This document shows, piece by piece, positions 1 to 6,549 of a stretch of 8,220 nucleotides of DNA. The position numbers and the translations under genes are program-made. The DNA is from an uncultured Clostridia bacterium. Its GTDB lineage: Bacteria; Bacillota; Clostridia; Christensenellales; Borkfalkiaceae. A model generated the notes under the pieces. That model had not been told where the DNA came from and did no database searches. It saw only the letters and a list, made by a program, of their open reading frames with translations. The stretch is taken from assembly GCA_937888935.1 (NCBI GenBank), contig CALARO010000235.1, forward strand, positions 1 to 8,220, in the 5' to 3' direction. Position 1 is the first letter of the stretch; the number at the start of each line of letters is the position of its first letter.

Positions 1-198
1 GAGAATTATTTTTCCGCGCTCTTCAACGATTTTACGGGCATGTCGCTTCGGGAATACGTAAACCGCCGCCGCATTGCCGAAGTTTTGCGGCTGAAAGCCA
101 AAAATCCCGAAATCTCGCTTTTTTCGCTCGCGCTCGACTGCGGATACGTCAGCGAGAAAACTTTTTACCGCGCGCTTGCGAAATATGGTAAAAAATGA
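1..198 (+). CDS. AraC-family transcriptional regulator, C-terminal fragment (5' end outside window)
   Basis: Reading frame 1 is open from the window edge to a TGA at 196-198 and encodes 65 residues. They match the C-terminal DNA-binding domain of AraC/XylS regulators: ENYFSALFNDFTG then SLREYVNRRRIAE (end of the first helix-turn-helix and the linker helix), followed by ISLFSLALDCGYVSEKTFYRAL (second helix-turn-helix, with the usual A..CGY.S...F.R pattern). The protein stops at AKYGKK, directly after the last recognition helix, without the G-x-(S/T)-P-x-x-Y-R tail most family members carry, so it is slightly short. The sensor domain lies outside the window. It sits 58 bases upstream of a sugar-oxidoreductase cluster in the same orientation, so regulation of that cluster is a reasonable inference; the sequence alone does not prove it. 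Confidence 0.88.
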   Translation, partial: ENYFSALFNDFTGMSLREYVNRRRIAEVLRLKAKNPEISLFSLALDCGYVSEKTFYRALAKYGKK

Positions 199-221
199 CA
201 GTAAATTTGTAGCTTTCGGGG

Positions 222-250
222 TTGCGCGCGCGTGCGGAACGTAGTATAAT
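222..250 (+). promoter_or_regulatory. Sigma-A-type promoter of the first oxidoreductase gene
   Basis: A perfect -10 box TATAAT (245-250) is preceded by TTGCGC (222-227) with a 17-base spacer. The usual start of transcription, about 7 bases after the -10 box, falls on or next to the ATG at 257. The promoter therefore predicts an mRNA with almost no 5' leader, and no Shine-Dalgarno sequence is present between the -10 box and the ATG. Confidence 0.75.
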
Positions 251-256
251 GTAGCC

Positions 257-1300
257 ATGGACAGCGAAAGAAAACAATTTAAAGTTGCCGTGATCGGCTG
301 CGGAAGAATTTCCGTGATGCATTTCGACGGCATTCTGCGTTCGCCGCTTACGCGCCTTGTCGCGTGCTGCGATATCCGCCCCGAGCGCGCGGAAGCCGCC
401 GCGAAAAAGTACGGGTGCAAGGCTTACGTTTCTTACGAAGAAATGATTGCCGCCGAGAAACCGGACGCGGTGCATATTTGTCTGCCGCACTACTTGCACG
501 CGCCCGTGGCGCAATACGCGATTTCCCGCGGGGTGAACGTACTCACCGAAAAGCCGATGACGATTTCGCTTGCGGACGCCGAAAAAACGGTGGCTTTCGC
601 GAAAGAAAAAGGCGTGAGCTATCACGTGATTTTTCAATGCCGCTACAACGCGGCTTCGAAGCTTGTGAAGCAGCGCGCCGAAGAAGGCATGCGCGGCGGC
701 AGGCTCGGCAAGCTTTTGTGCGCTTCTTCGTTTCTCACCTGGTCGCGCAGCGATTCGTACTACCTAGAAAGCGACTGGAAAGGCACGTGGGATAAGGAAG
801 GCGGCGGCGTGGTGATTGATCAGGCGATTCACTCGATTGATCTTGTGAACTGGATTGTGAATTCGCCCGTGAAGCGCGTTTCCGTATCCATGGCGAACCG
901 CGGGCATAAAATCGTGAAAGTGGAAGATTCGGCGGACGGGTTGATCGAGTACGAAAACGGCGTAAAATACTGCTTTTTCTGCACGAATAATTTCTGCACG
1001 GACGAGCCGATCGAAATCAAGCTTGTGTTCGAAGGCGGCACGGCGGTATTTTCTTACGACGAAGCTTTAATCACCTATGCGGACGGCTCGCCTGCCGAGC
1101 GCGTGGAAAAGGACAAAAATTTGCAGGCGGTGGAAGGCGGCAAGGATTATTGGGGTTTCCGCCACGCGGAACAGATCGCGCGCTTTTACGAAGCGTTGGC
1201 GGGCGAACGCGCGCCCGAGTTGACGGGCGAAGAAGTGCTGAAAACGCACCGCCTGATCTGCGCGATTTACGAAGACGGCAAAAAGCATTTTTCGGCGTAA
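257..1300 (+). CDS. Gfo/Idh/MocA-family NAD(P)-dependent sugar oxidoreductase
   Basis: The 347-residue product has the usual length and two-domain layout of the family. The N-terminal Rossmann fold shows KVAVIGCGRIS (residues 9-19; G14-x-G16 dinucleotide loop) and an acidic residue D39 after the second strand, which commonly favours NAD over NADP. The signature E98-K99-P100 carries the usual catalytic or cofactor-contacting lysine. The C-terminal substrate domain has FQCRYN (126-131), then GGG (182-184) followed by D188, H192 and D195, the D...H..D pattern expected at the active site. Such enzymes oxidise or reduce a hydroxyl of a sugar or cyclitol in the cytoplasm; the substrate is not readable. 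The ATG at 257 is chosen because the next Met (residue 21) lies beyond the glycine loop. There is no ribosome site and the promoter -10 box ends 6 bases upstream, so translation is probably leaderless. It is followed after 110 bases by the isomerase gene. Confidence 0.92.
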   Translation: MDSERKQFKVAVIGCGRISVMHFDGILRSPLTRLVACCDIRPERAEAAAKKYGCKAYVSYEEMIAAEKPDAVHICLPHYLHAPVAQYAISRGVNVLTEKPMTISLADAEKTVAFAKEKGVSYHVIFQCRYNAASKLVKQRAEEGMRGGRLGKLLCASSFLTWSRSDSYYLESDWKGTWDKEGGGVVIDQAIHSIDLVNWIVNSPVKRVSVSMANRGHKIVKVEDSADGLIEYENGVKYCFFCTNNFCTDEPIEIKLVFEGGTAVFSYDEALITYADGSPAERVEKDKNLQAVEGGKDYWGFRHAEQIARFYEALAGERAPELTGEEVLKTHRLICAIYEDGKKHFSA

Positions 1301-1312
1301 ATTTTCGTTTTC

Positions 1313-1362
1313 ACCGCGTACAGGTACGGCGAAACGCGCTTAAACCGCGGACAGGTACGGCG
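1313..1362 (+). repeat. Pair of 19-bp direct repeats with an internal dyad, between two catabolic genes
   Basis: Bases 1313-1331 and 1344-1362 match at 18 of 19 positions (ACCGCG, then T or G, then ACAGGTACGGCG), with starts 31 bases apart. The core of the first copy, CGTAC-AG-GTACG, is a perfect inverted repeat with a two-base centre; the second copy has one mismatch (CGGAC-AG-GTACG). The spacing is close to three helical turns. This could be a pair of regulator sites or the remnant of a local duplication. No convincing promoter was found next to it. Confidence 0.55.
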
Positions 1363-1396
1363 GAATTTGTAAAATCAAAAATAAAAATCTCGCAAC

Positions 1397-1405
1397 AAAG
1401 GAGAG
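1397..1405 (+). promoter_or_regulatory. Shine-Dalgarno site that fixes the start of the isomerase gene
   Basis: AAAGGAGAG lies 5 bases (AGGAG core 7 bases) before the ATG at 1411. The reading frame is open upstream to about 1150, but that extension overlaps the preceding gene and has no family similarity. This site decides for the ATG at 1411. Confidence 0.85.
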
Positions 1406-1410
1406 AAAAT

Positions 1411-2250
1411 ATGATAAAACTCGGCACTATGGTAAACTTCACGCACGAAATGCAGGGGCTTGACGAGCTGAAAACGGCGTTTGAAAACGTGAAGAAGTAC
1501 GGCTTGCCCACCTGTCAGCTCTGCTGCTGGGATATGAGCAAATTTACGGACGAAAACGCGGCGGGCATCCGCGAAATCGTGAAAGAAACGGGCGTGGAAA
1601 TTTCCGCGTTCTGGTGCGGCTGGGAAGTATCCCCCACGTGGGACTTCGTGGACGGCTATCACACGATCGGTCTTGTGCCGATCGCCTATCGCGCGCGGCG
1701 GGTGCAGAATTTAAAAGACGGATCGGACTTCGCCAAAAAAATCGGCGTGAAATGCGTGGCTACGCACGTAGGTTTCCTGCCCGAAAATCAGAAAACCGAC
1801 GAGTATGCCGCCGTGGTGGAAGCCATTCGCGAAGTGGCGGCGCATTGCAAGGAAAACGGGCAGTATTTCTTATTTGAAACGGGTCAGGAAACGCCCGTAA
1901 CGCTGCGGCGCACCATCGAGCGGGTAGGCACGGGAAACTTAGGCGTAAATCTCGATCCCGCAAATCTGCTGCTGTACGGCAAGGGCAACCCGTGCGACGC
2001 GATCGACGTTTTCGGCGATTTTATCATGGGCGTACACGCGAAAGACGGCGAATACCCCACCGACGGCGATCATCTCGGCGCGGAAAAGCGCATCGGCGAC
2101 GGCAGAGTGAATTTTCCGCTGCTGATTAAAAAGCTGAAAGAACACGGCTACGACGGCGCGATTACGATCGAGCGCGAAATTTCGGGCGACAAGCAGATCG
2201 AAGACATTCTGTACGCGAAAAAATTCCTGGAGGACATTATCAATGGCTGA
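1411..2250 (+). CDS. Sugar phosphate isomerase/epimerase-like TIM-barrel protein (AP endonuclease 2 superfamily)
   Basis: The 279-residue product has the length and pattern of the xylose isomerase-like TIM-barrel family. The likely divalent-metal ligands appear in order at the ends of successive strands: E156 (FLFETG), D182 (VNLDPAN), H209 (GVHAKD) and E254 (ITIERE); H119 (THVGF) is an additional conserved active-site histidine. Family members include ketose epimerases, inosose dehydratases/isomerases and lyases acting on 3-keto-glycosides, so the reaction is either epimerisation or elimination on a sugar and cannot be narrowed further from sequence. It lies between two Gfo/Idh/MocA oxidoreductases. 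Its last 8 bases overlap the start of the following gene, which points to translational coupling and a shared metabolite. It is probably cytoplasmic; no signal peptide or membrane segment is visible. Confidence 0.9.
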   Translation: MIKLGTMVNFTHEMQGLDELKTAFENVKKYGLPTCQLCCWDMSKFTDENAAGIREIVKETGVEISAFWCGWEVSPTWDFVDGYHTIGLVPIAYRARRVQNLKDGSDFAKKIGVKCVATHVGFLPENQKTDEYAAVVEAIREVAAHCKENGQYFLFETGQETPVTLRRTIERVGTGNLGVNLDPANLLLYGKGNPCDAIDVFGDFIMGVHAKDGEYPTDGDHLGAEKRIGDGRVNFPLLIKKLKEHGYDGAITIEREISGDKQIEDILYAKKFLEDIING

Positions 2251-3274
2251 AAATAACGAAAAAATTCTGAAAGTTGCGCTGATCGGCATCGGCGGCATGG
2301 GGTATTGCCACTACGGCTGCTACGATAGTATTCCGGGCGCGAAAATCGTTGCCGTGTGCGACGTGCGCGATGAGATGGCAAAGGAAAAAATACTGAAACA
2401 CGCGGGCGAAAAACCCGGAAATTCCGCCGATACCCCCCGCGTTTATGCCGATTTGGACAAGATGCTTACAAACGAAACGCTCGACATGGTTGATATCTGC
2501 ACGCCGAGCTATATGCATGCGGATATGGCGGTGAAGTGTCTGGAAAAAGGCTTGCACGTGCTTTCGGAAAAGCCGATGACTTTGAGCGAAGCGGACGCGG
2601 CGCGCGTGCTTGCGGCGGCGAAGAAGAGCGGCAAAAAGTTTATGGCGGCGCACGTGGTGCGGTATATGTCGCCCTATGTGTATTTGCGCAAAGCCATCGA
2701 AAGCGGCAGGCACGGCAAGCTTTTGCGGCTGGATATGAAGCGGCTTTCGGGGATTCCCACGTGGAGTTGGGAAGACTGGATGCGCGACGAAAAGAAGAGC
2801 GGCGGCGTAGGTTTGGATCTTTCGGTGCATGATCTCGATTTCGTATTTTCGGTGCTGGGCGCGCCGAAGAGCATGAGCGCGGTATATCACCCGATCAAAG
2901 AAAACAGCACGTACATATTAAGCACGCTTGAATACGAAGGCGCGACGGTGACGTGCGAAGCGACCTGGTATAATTGCAATGCGTTCCCCTTCCGCGCGGA
3001 TTTTCTGGCGGTATTCGACAACGGGTACGTGCGCAGCGAAGCGGGCGTGCTTACCGAAAACGGGAACGTTGTGGATCTCGGCGCGGCGGATAGCAGCGAA
3101 AACAAAAAAGATCTCGGCATCAATATTTCCGGTGACAATGCGTATGCGGAAGAGATCGCGTACTTTGTAAGCTGCGTGCAAAACGATCTGCCCGTGACTT
3201 ACGTAACGCCCGAAAGCTCGGCGCAGACGGTGCGGCTGACGGAAGAATTGATTAAAAACGCCAAAATCGTGTAA
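2243..3274 (+). CDS. Gfo/Idh/MocA-family NAD(P)-dependent sugar oxidoreductase (second copy)
   Basis: The 343-residue product has the classic Rossmann loop G15-I-G17-G18-M-G20 (KVALIGIGGMG), an acidic D40 after strand 2, the signature E109-K110-P111 and, in the C-terminal domain, SGG (186-188) followed by D192, H196 and D199 (DLSVHDLD). The start is supported by TGGAGGA at 2228-2234, 8 bases before the ATG at 2243, inside the end of the isomerase gene. The 8-base overlap indicates translational coupling. It is clearly diverged from the oxidoreductase at 257: motif spellings and the substrate-domain sequence differ (RYMSPYVYLRKA here against RYNAASKLVKQR). The two are therefore likely to act on different intermediates or in opposite directions, not as redundant copies. 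The gene ends 41 bases before a strong terminator, so it is the last gene of this transcript. Confidence 0.92.
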   Translation: MAENNEKILKVALIGIGGMGYCHYGCYDSIPGAKIVAVCDVRDEMAKEKILKHAGEKPGNSADTPRVYADLDKMLTNETLDMVDICTPSYMHADMAVKCLEKGLHVLSEKPMTLSEADAARVLAAAKKSGKKFMAAHVVRYMSPYVYLRKAIESGRHGKLLRLDMKRLSGIPTWSWEDWMRDEKKSGGVGLDLSVHDLDFVFSVLGAPKSMSAVYHPIKENSTYILSTLEYEGATVTCEATWYNCNAFPFRADFLAVFDNGYVRSEAGVLTENGNVVDLGAADSSENKKDLGINISGDNAYAEEIAYFVSCVQNDLPVTYVTPESSAQTVRLTEELIKNAKIV

Positions 3275-3315
3275 AAATTTCATTCGATCATAGCGATGAA
3301 ACGATAAAAACGCAA

Positions 3316-3367
3316 GGCTGCCCCTTCAAAACCGAGCAAATCGGCGGATACGGGGCAGCCGTTTTTA
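3316..3367 (+). terminator. Rho-independent terminator of the sugar oxidoreductase cluster
   Basis: GGCTGCCCC (3316-3324) pairs perfectly with GGGGCAGCC (3352-3360) to give a 9-bp GC-rich stem, directly followed by GTTTTTATGTTTT. The 27-base loop carries a further small stem, CCGA (3332-3335) with TCGG (3341-3344). An A-rich stretch (AAAAACG) precedes the stem, so weak activity in the reverse direction is possible. Confidence 0.9.
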
Positions 3368-3424
3368 TGTTTTCTACGCCGGAATGTGATTTTAAAACGA
3401 AATTTAAAATTATTGCGCTTTTCT

Positions 3425-3460
3425 TGCGTTTTTCGCTGCGTTTTTGCTTGCGTTTTTTGC
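3425..3460 (+). repeat. 12-bp tandem repeat, three units, entering the -35 box of the MATE promoter
   Basis: Three consecutive 12-base units each begin TGCGTTTTT: 3425-3436 (ending CGC), 3437-3448 (ending GCT) and 3449-3460 (ending TGC). The third unit contains most of the -35 box (TTGCGT, 3448-3453). T-rich tracts every 12 bases are roughly in phase with the DNA helix and resemble an UP-element or bendable tract. Together with the promoter, the terminator to the left and the leader to the right, this accounts for the 314-base gene-free interval 3275-3588. Confidence 0.7.
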
Positions 3461-3476
3461 GAAAGTCTGTTATAAT
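3448..3476 (+). promoter_or_regulatory. Extended -10 promoter of the MATE exporter operon
   Basis: TTGCGT (3448-3453), a 17-base spacer and TATAAT (3471-3476). The bases TG-T directly before the -10 box make it an extended -10 element. Transcription should start near 3483, giving a leader of about 105 bases before the ATG at 3589. Confidence 0.78.
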
Positions 3477-3549
3477 GCGCTTTGATATTACGTTATTACG
3501 CGCGCAACGCATTATATTAGGCATTTTATAGCGCGCAATTTTCGCGCCG

Positions 3550-3583
3550 TGCGGCATACCATACGCGCCGCATGGGTATGAGG
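3550..3583 (+). promoter_or_regulatory. Two mutually exclusive hairpins next to the ribosome site of the MATE gene
   Basis: TGCGGC (3550-3555) can pair with GCCGCA (3567-3572), or CATACC (3555-3560) can pair with GGTATG (3575-3580). The two pairings share base 3555 and interlock, so only one can form at a time. The second reaches the first base of the short Shine-Dalgarno GAGG (3580-3583), which lies 5 bases before the ATG. This arrangement could tune translation. It is suggestive only; no known riboswitch family is recognised. Confidence 0.3.
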
Positions 3584-3588
3584 TACGT

Positions 3589-4923
3589 ATGAAAGTAAAA
3601 TTATCCGATCATTTTCATTATCGAACGCTTCTGAAATTTGTGTTTCCGAGCGTTTGCATGATGGTATTCACCTCGATTTACGGCGTGGTGGACGGGCTTT
3701 TCGTATCGAATTTCGCCGGAAAAACGCAATTTGCCGCCATCAATCTGATTATGCCCTTTTTAATGATTATGGGCGCGGTGGGTTTTATGCTCGGCGCGGG
3801 CGGCAGCGCGATCGTTTCGCGCACGTTCGGCGAAGGCGACAACGAAAAAGCTTGCTCGTATTTCACGTTTCTCGTGGCGTTTACCTTTCTTTCGGGTATT
3901 GCGCTTACAATCATCGGCGAGCTTGTTCTACCCGGTGTGGCGCGGCTTTTAAAAGCCGAAGGCGATTTGTATACTTACGGCGTGAAATACGCCCGCATCA
4001 ACCTGCTCGGCGTACCGTTCTGGATGCTGCAAACGATGTTTCAGACGTTTTTCATCACCGCCGAAAAGCCCCATCTCGGGTTTATCGTAACGGTGATTTC
4101 GGGCGTTTCGAACATGGTGGGCGACGCGCTTTTGGTGGGCGTTTGCCGCTTTGAAGTAGCGGGTGCGGCGTGGGCGACAATCCTTTCGCAGGCGGTGGGC
4201 GCGGTGATCCCCGTGATTTACTTCGCGCGCAAAAACGGCTCTTTGCTGCATTTTTGCAAGACGCGTTTCTACGGAAAAGTGCTGCTCGGATCCTGCACGA
4301 ACGGCTCTTCGGAATTCGTGAGCAACGTTTCTTCTTCGCTTGTCGGAATGCTTTTTAATTTGCAGCTATTACGGCTTGCGGGCGAGAACGGCATTTCCGC
4401 TTACGGCGTTTTAATGTACGTGAATTTCATTTACGTGGCGATTTTTCTCGGCTATTCGATCGGCGTTGCGCCCGTGGTCGGCTACCATTACGGCGCGAAA
4501 AATCACGGCGAATTGAAAAATCTTTTCAAAAAGAGCCTGATTTTAATGTCCGTTTCGGGCGTGGTGCTTACCGCGCTTGCCGAAGCGCTCGCCGCGCCGC
4601 TCGCGCATCTTTTCGTAGGCTACGACGCCGAGCTGTATTCGCTTACGAAAAACGCGTTTTATATCTACTGCCTGTGCTTCGTGTTTACGGGCGTGAATAT
4701 CTTCGGCTCGGGATTTTTCACCGCGCTTTCGAACGGCAAGGTTTCCGCGATTATTTCATTTTTGCGTACCGTGGTGTTTCAGGTGGCGGCGGTACTGCTG
4801 CTGCCGCAGATCACCGGCGGCGTAGGCGGCGTATGGTGGTCGGTAGTGGCGGCGGAAGTTCTCTCTTTCGCCGTGACGGTATTCTGCTTTCTGCGCTACC
4901 GCAAAAAGTACGGCTACGCTTGA
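3589..4923 (+). CDS. MATE-family multidrug/cation efflux transporter
   Basis: The 444-residue product is very hydrophobic, with segments fitting the 12 transmembrane helices of the MATE family in two related halves. The N-terminal half shows the typical first-helix pattern VFPSVCMMVFTSIYGVVDG (D35 in the VVDGLFV motif). It continues with GAGGSAIVSRTFGEGD, the usual loop after helix 2. The second half repeats this with FLGYSIGVAPVVGYHYGAKN. MATE proteins exchange Na+ or H+ for drugs or metabolites across the cytoplasmic membrane; the substrate cannot be told here. The ATG at 3589 follows a modest ribosome site (GAGG, 3580-3583). The gene has its own upstream promoter and is separated from the sugar genes by a terminator, so it is an independent unit, probably shared with the methyltransferase gene 16 bases downstream. 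The length is normal and no frame break is seen. Confidence 0.93.
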   Translation: MKVKLSDHFHYRTLLKFVFPSVCMMVFTSIYGVVDGLFVSNFAGKTQFAAINLIMPFLMIMGAVGFMLGAGGSAIVSRTFGEGDNEKACSYFTFLVAFTFLSGIALTIIGELVLPGVARLLKAEGDLYTYGVKYARINLLGVPFWMLQTMFQTFFITAEKPHLGFIVTVISGVSNMVGDALLVGVCRFEVAGAAWATILSQAVGAVIPVIYFARKNGSLLHFCKTRFYGKVLLGSCTNGSSEFVSNVSSSLVGMLFNLQLLRLAGENGISAYGVLMYVNFIYVAIFLGYSIGVAPVVGYHYGAKNHGELKNLFKKSLILMSVSGVVLTALAEALAAPLAHLFVGYDAELYSLTKNAFYIYCLCFVFTGVNIFGSGFFTALSNGKVSAIISFLRTVVFQVAAVLLLPQITGGVGGVWWSVVAAEVLSFAVTVFCFLRYRKKYGYA

Positions 4924-4939
4924 TTTTTAAAAGATTAGC

Positions 4940-5686
4940 ATGAAACAAAAAACATCGAAAAATCAACCGATACCCCCTGCGTTTTTGCAAAATATCACGA
5001 TTTCGCCGATCGCGCGGATCGGGTGCGATTTCAAAGAAAAATTCGGCGTGCCGCGGCAAAGCGGCAGGGCAAAAACGGTGGCGGACGTAACGCTGCTGCC
5101 ACCCTTTAACGCGGCGGAAAGCGTGCGCGGCATCGAGCAATTTTCGCATTTATGGCTGATTTTCGGGTTTTCTTTAAACGACGGGTTCGGCGCGGAAAAC
5201 GCGGCGTTTTCGCCGCTCGTGCGCCCGCCGCGGCTCGGCGGCAACGAAAAAGTGGGCGTATTTGCAAGCCGCTCGCCCTTTCGCCCCAACGCTCTCGGTC
5301 TTTCGTGCGTGAAGCTTTTGAAGGTGATTACCCCCGCGGACGGCGGCGTGATTCTGCGCGTTTCGGGGGCGGATCTTGTGGACGGCACGCCGATTTACGA
5401 TATTAAGCCGTATCTGCCCGCCGCGGACAAAATCGAAAACGCAACGGGCGGCTTTTCGGACGAGCATGCGCGCGATTTTCTGCGCGTTTGTTTTCCGCCC
5501 GAGCTGCTTGAAAAAATTCCCGAAAGCAAGCGCGACGGACTGATTGCCTGCCTTGCGGACGATCCCCGCCCGGCGTACCAGAACGATCCCGCGCGCGTAT
5601 ACGGAATGAAATTTGCCGATTTCAACGTGCGGTTTACGGTTTGCGGCGATACGCTTACGGTGTGCGCGGCGGATAAAAGCAATTGA
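4940..5686 (+). CDS. trmO: TrmO/TsaA-family tRNA (N6-threonylcarbamoyladenosine-37) methyltransferase
   Basis: The 248-residue product carries the family hallmarks: FGVPRQSG (35-42), EQFSHLWLIFGF (66-77), RPPRLGGNEKVG (95-106), FASRSPFRPNALGLS (108-122) and LVDGTPIYDIKPYLP (145-159). These belong to the SAM-dependent TrmO (YaeB/TsaA) fold, which uses a beta-barrel methyltransferase and adds a methyl group to t6A at position 37 of ANN-decoding tRNAs. The length is close to that of E. coli TrmO (about 235 residues). The N-terminal 18 residues are polar and look like an unconserved extension; no strong ribosome site precedes the ATG, so a later start is possible. It lies 16 bases after the MATE gene with no promoter between, which suggests co-transcription without an obvious functional link. 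The C-terminal domain (about 160-248) is of the usual type. Confidence 0.9.
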   Translation: MKQKTSKNQPIPPAFLQNITISPIARIGCDFKEKFGVPRQSGRAKTVADVTLLPPFNAAESVRGIEQFSHLWLIFGFSLNDGFGAENAAFSPLVRPPRLGGNEKVGVFASRSPFRPNALGLSCVKLLKVITPADGGVILRVSGADLVDGTPIYDIKPYLPAADKIENATGGFSDEHARDFLRVCFPPELLEKIPESKRDGLIACLADDPRPAYQNDPARVYGMKFADFNVRFTVCGDTLTVCAADKSN

Positions 5687-5773
5687 GAAGATTTATAACG
5701 TTTTTTCAGCTGCGCCTTGCCCTAAAATCGCGAGAACATTATAGAACAAAATTGGACTTCGCGTAATATGCTA

Positions 5774-5821
5774 CGCCCCTCATCAGTCAACTTCGTTGAC
5801 AGCTTCCCCCTGGGGGGAAGC
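5774..5821. repeat. Palindromic intergenic repeat element, copy 1 (two hairpins)
   Basis: The element begins CGCCCCTCATCAGTCAAC. It holds two perfect small stems: GTCAAC-TTC-GTTGAC (5786-5800) and GCTTCCCC-CTGG-GGGGAAGC (5802-5821). Its first 25 bases (5774-5798) recur exactly at 6941-6965. From memory, elements with this head followed by a C-run/G-run hairpin occur in many copies in gut Clostridia genomes; no search was run to confirm this. Apart from this element and the terminator to its right, nothing codes in the stretch 5687-5916. Confidence 0.75.
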
Positions 5822-5833
5822 CTATATAATGCT

Positions 5834-5868
5834 AAAAGGCACTTTCCTGAAAACGGAAAGTGCCTTTT
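5834..5868. terminator. Bidirectional rho-independent terminator between convergent genes
   Basis: AAAAGGCACTTTCC (5834-5847) and GGAAAGTGCCTTTT (5855-5868) form a perfect 14-bp stem with a 7-base loop. A T-run is present on the + strand (TTTTGGCTTTTT), and the complement of the leading A-run gives T-residues on the - strand. It lies between the methyltransferase gene (+) and the PH-domain gene (-), and can end both transcripts. Confidence 0.9.
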
Positions 5869-5916
5869 GGCTTTTTCAACACAACGCCTTTCGGCTTATT
5901 AAAGGCTGTATGTAGC

Positions 5917-6495
5917 TTACATCTGCGGTCTGTTGCCCATCGCCGCAGCGATTTCCGCCGCCTGCGCTTTTCTCGCTTCTTCCGCATACGTATCAATGGC
6001 GTCCGTCACCGCGTTCTTGAATTCGGCTGCGTTCGCAATCGCCTTGATTTCACGGGGTTTCGCGCTGGTGCTTTGCACCTTCACCGTGTAGTACTTGAAA
6101 ATGTTGCCGAAGAACGATCCCTGATAAGATACGTTGTCGATCTTATTGATCGGGAAGTCGATCGCGTCCACTTTCAGAACGCCCACTTTACCCACGATAC
6201 GCTTATTCGTGATTGCAAGATGCGTGGTTACGTTGATAAGCAGCTGCTTGATCAGCGGAATGAACGAAAGCAACAGAGCCGCTACGAGAAGTATCATCTT
6301 CACTTCGCTCTTCATCTGTTCGCCGCTTGCCGAGCCGGACTTATCCACGCCGCCCAATTTGCTCACCAGCATAACGTAGCCTACCCATACCAAAATGCAC
6401 CAGATCACGGGCATAACCAACGTGAGCCAGCTGATTTTCGCACGGACGACTACATGCTCATCTTTACGCAGATTGTTTTCTACATAATTTGCCAT
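5917..6495 (-). CDS. Membrane-anchored bacterial PH-domain protein (bPH2/DUF304 type)
   Basis: The 192-residue product starts with a short charged segment containing ENNLRKDEHVVVRAK. Two predicted membrane helices follow (about residues 24-44, LTLVMPVIWC..., and 66-87, KMILLVAALL...). Then comes a bacterial PH domain opening with HLAITNKRIVGKVGVL (92-107), whose T-N-K-R-I signature is typical of the YdbS/YdbT-like bPH2 family, and continuing through DFPINKIDNVSYQGSFFGNIF (about 114-134). The end is an Ala/Glu-rich amphipathic tail (TYAEEARKAQAAEIAAA) that may form a short coiled coil. The cellular role of these proteins is poorly known. The start is well supported: GGAGGG (complement of 6502-6507) lies 6 bases before the ATG. 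A promoter is present upstream (6550-6579) with an operator-like palindrome in its spacer, so the gene is probably repressed by the divergent XRE-type regulator. Confidence 0.9.
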   Translation of the reverse strand: MANYVENNLRKDEHVVVRAKISWLTLVMPVIWCILVWVGYVMLVSKLGGVDKSGSASGEQMKSEVKMILLVAALLLSFIPLIKQLLINVTTHLAITNKRIVGKVGVLKVDAIDFPINKIDNVSYQGSFFGNIFKYYTVKVQSTSAKPREIKAIANAAEFKNAVTDAIDTYAEEARKAQAAEIAAAMGNRPQM

Positions 6496-6549
6496 AAGAA
6501 ACCCTCCGAAGAATGAATAAATTTATCAACACTTTTTGCTGACTTCTAT

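Noticed and set aside
1370..1375. TAAAAT as a -10 box for a separate isomerase promoter
   Set aside because: No acceptable -35 sequence is found 16-18 bases upstream; transcription from the upstream promoter explains the gene.
2240..2890. 216-codon open frame on the - strand
   Set aside because: It is antisense to the second Gfo/Idh/MocA gene, His/Arg-rich, with no domain or ribosome site; a coding shadow.
3500..3538. GCGCGCAA occurring twice (3500-3507 and 3531-3538) as a regulator site pair
   Set aside because: GCG/CGC-rich octamers are common in this DNA and the copies have no dyad or promoter-related position beyond lying in the leader.
5796..5830. TTGACA (5796-5801) and TATAAT (5825-5830) as a + strand promoter
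   Set aside because: The spacer is 23 bases, too long for a sigma-A-type promoter, the -35 box is part of a repeat hairpin, and the transcript would run straight into the terminator at 5834-5868.
5860..6516. 218-codon open frame on the + strand
   Set aside because: It lies antisense to the PH-domain gene, starts within the terminator stem, and has the Arg/His-rich composition typical of a shadow frame. The - strand protein has clear domain features.
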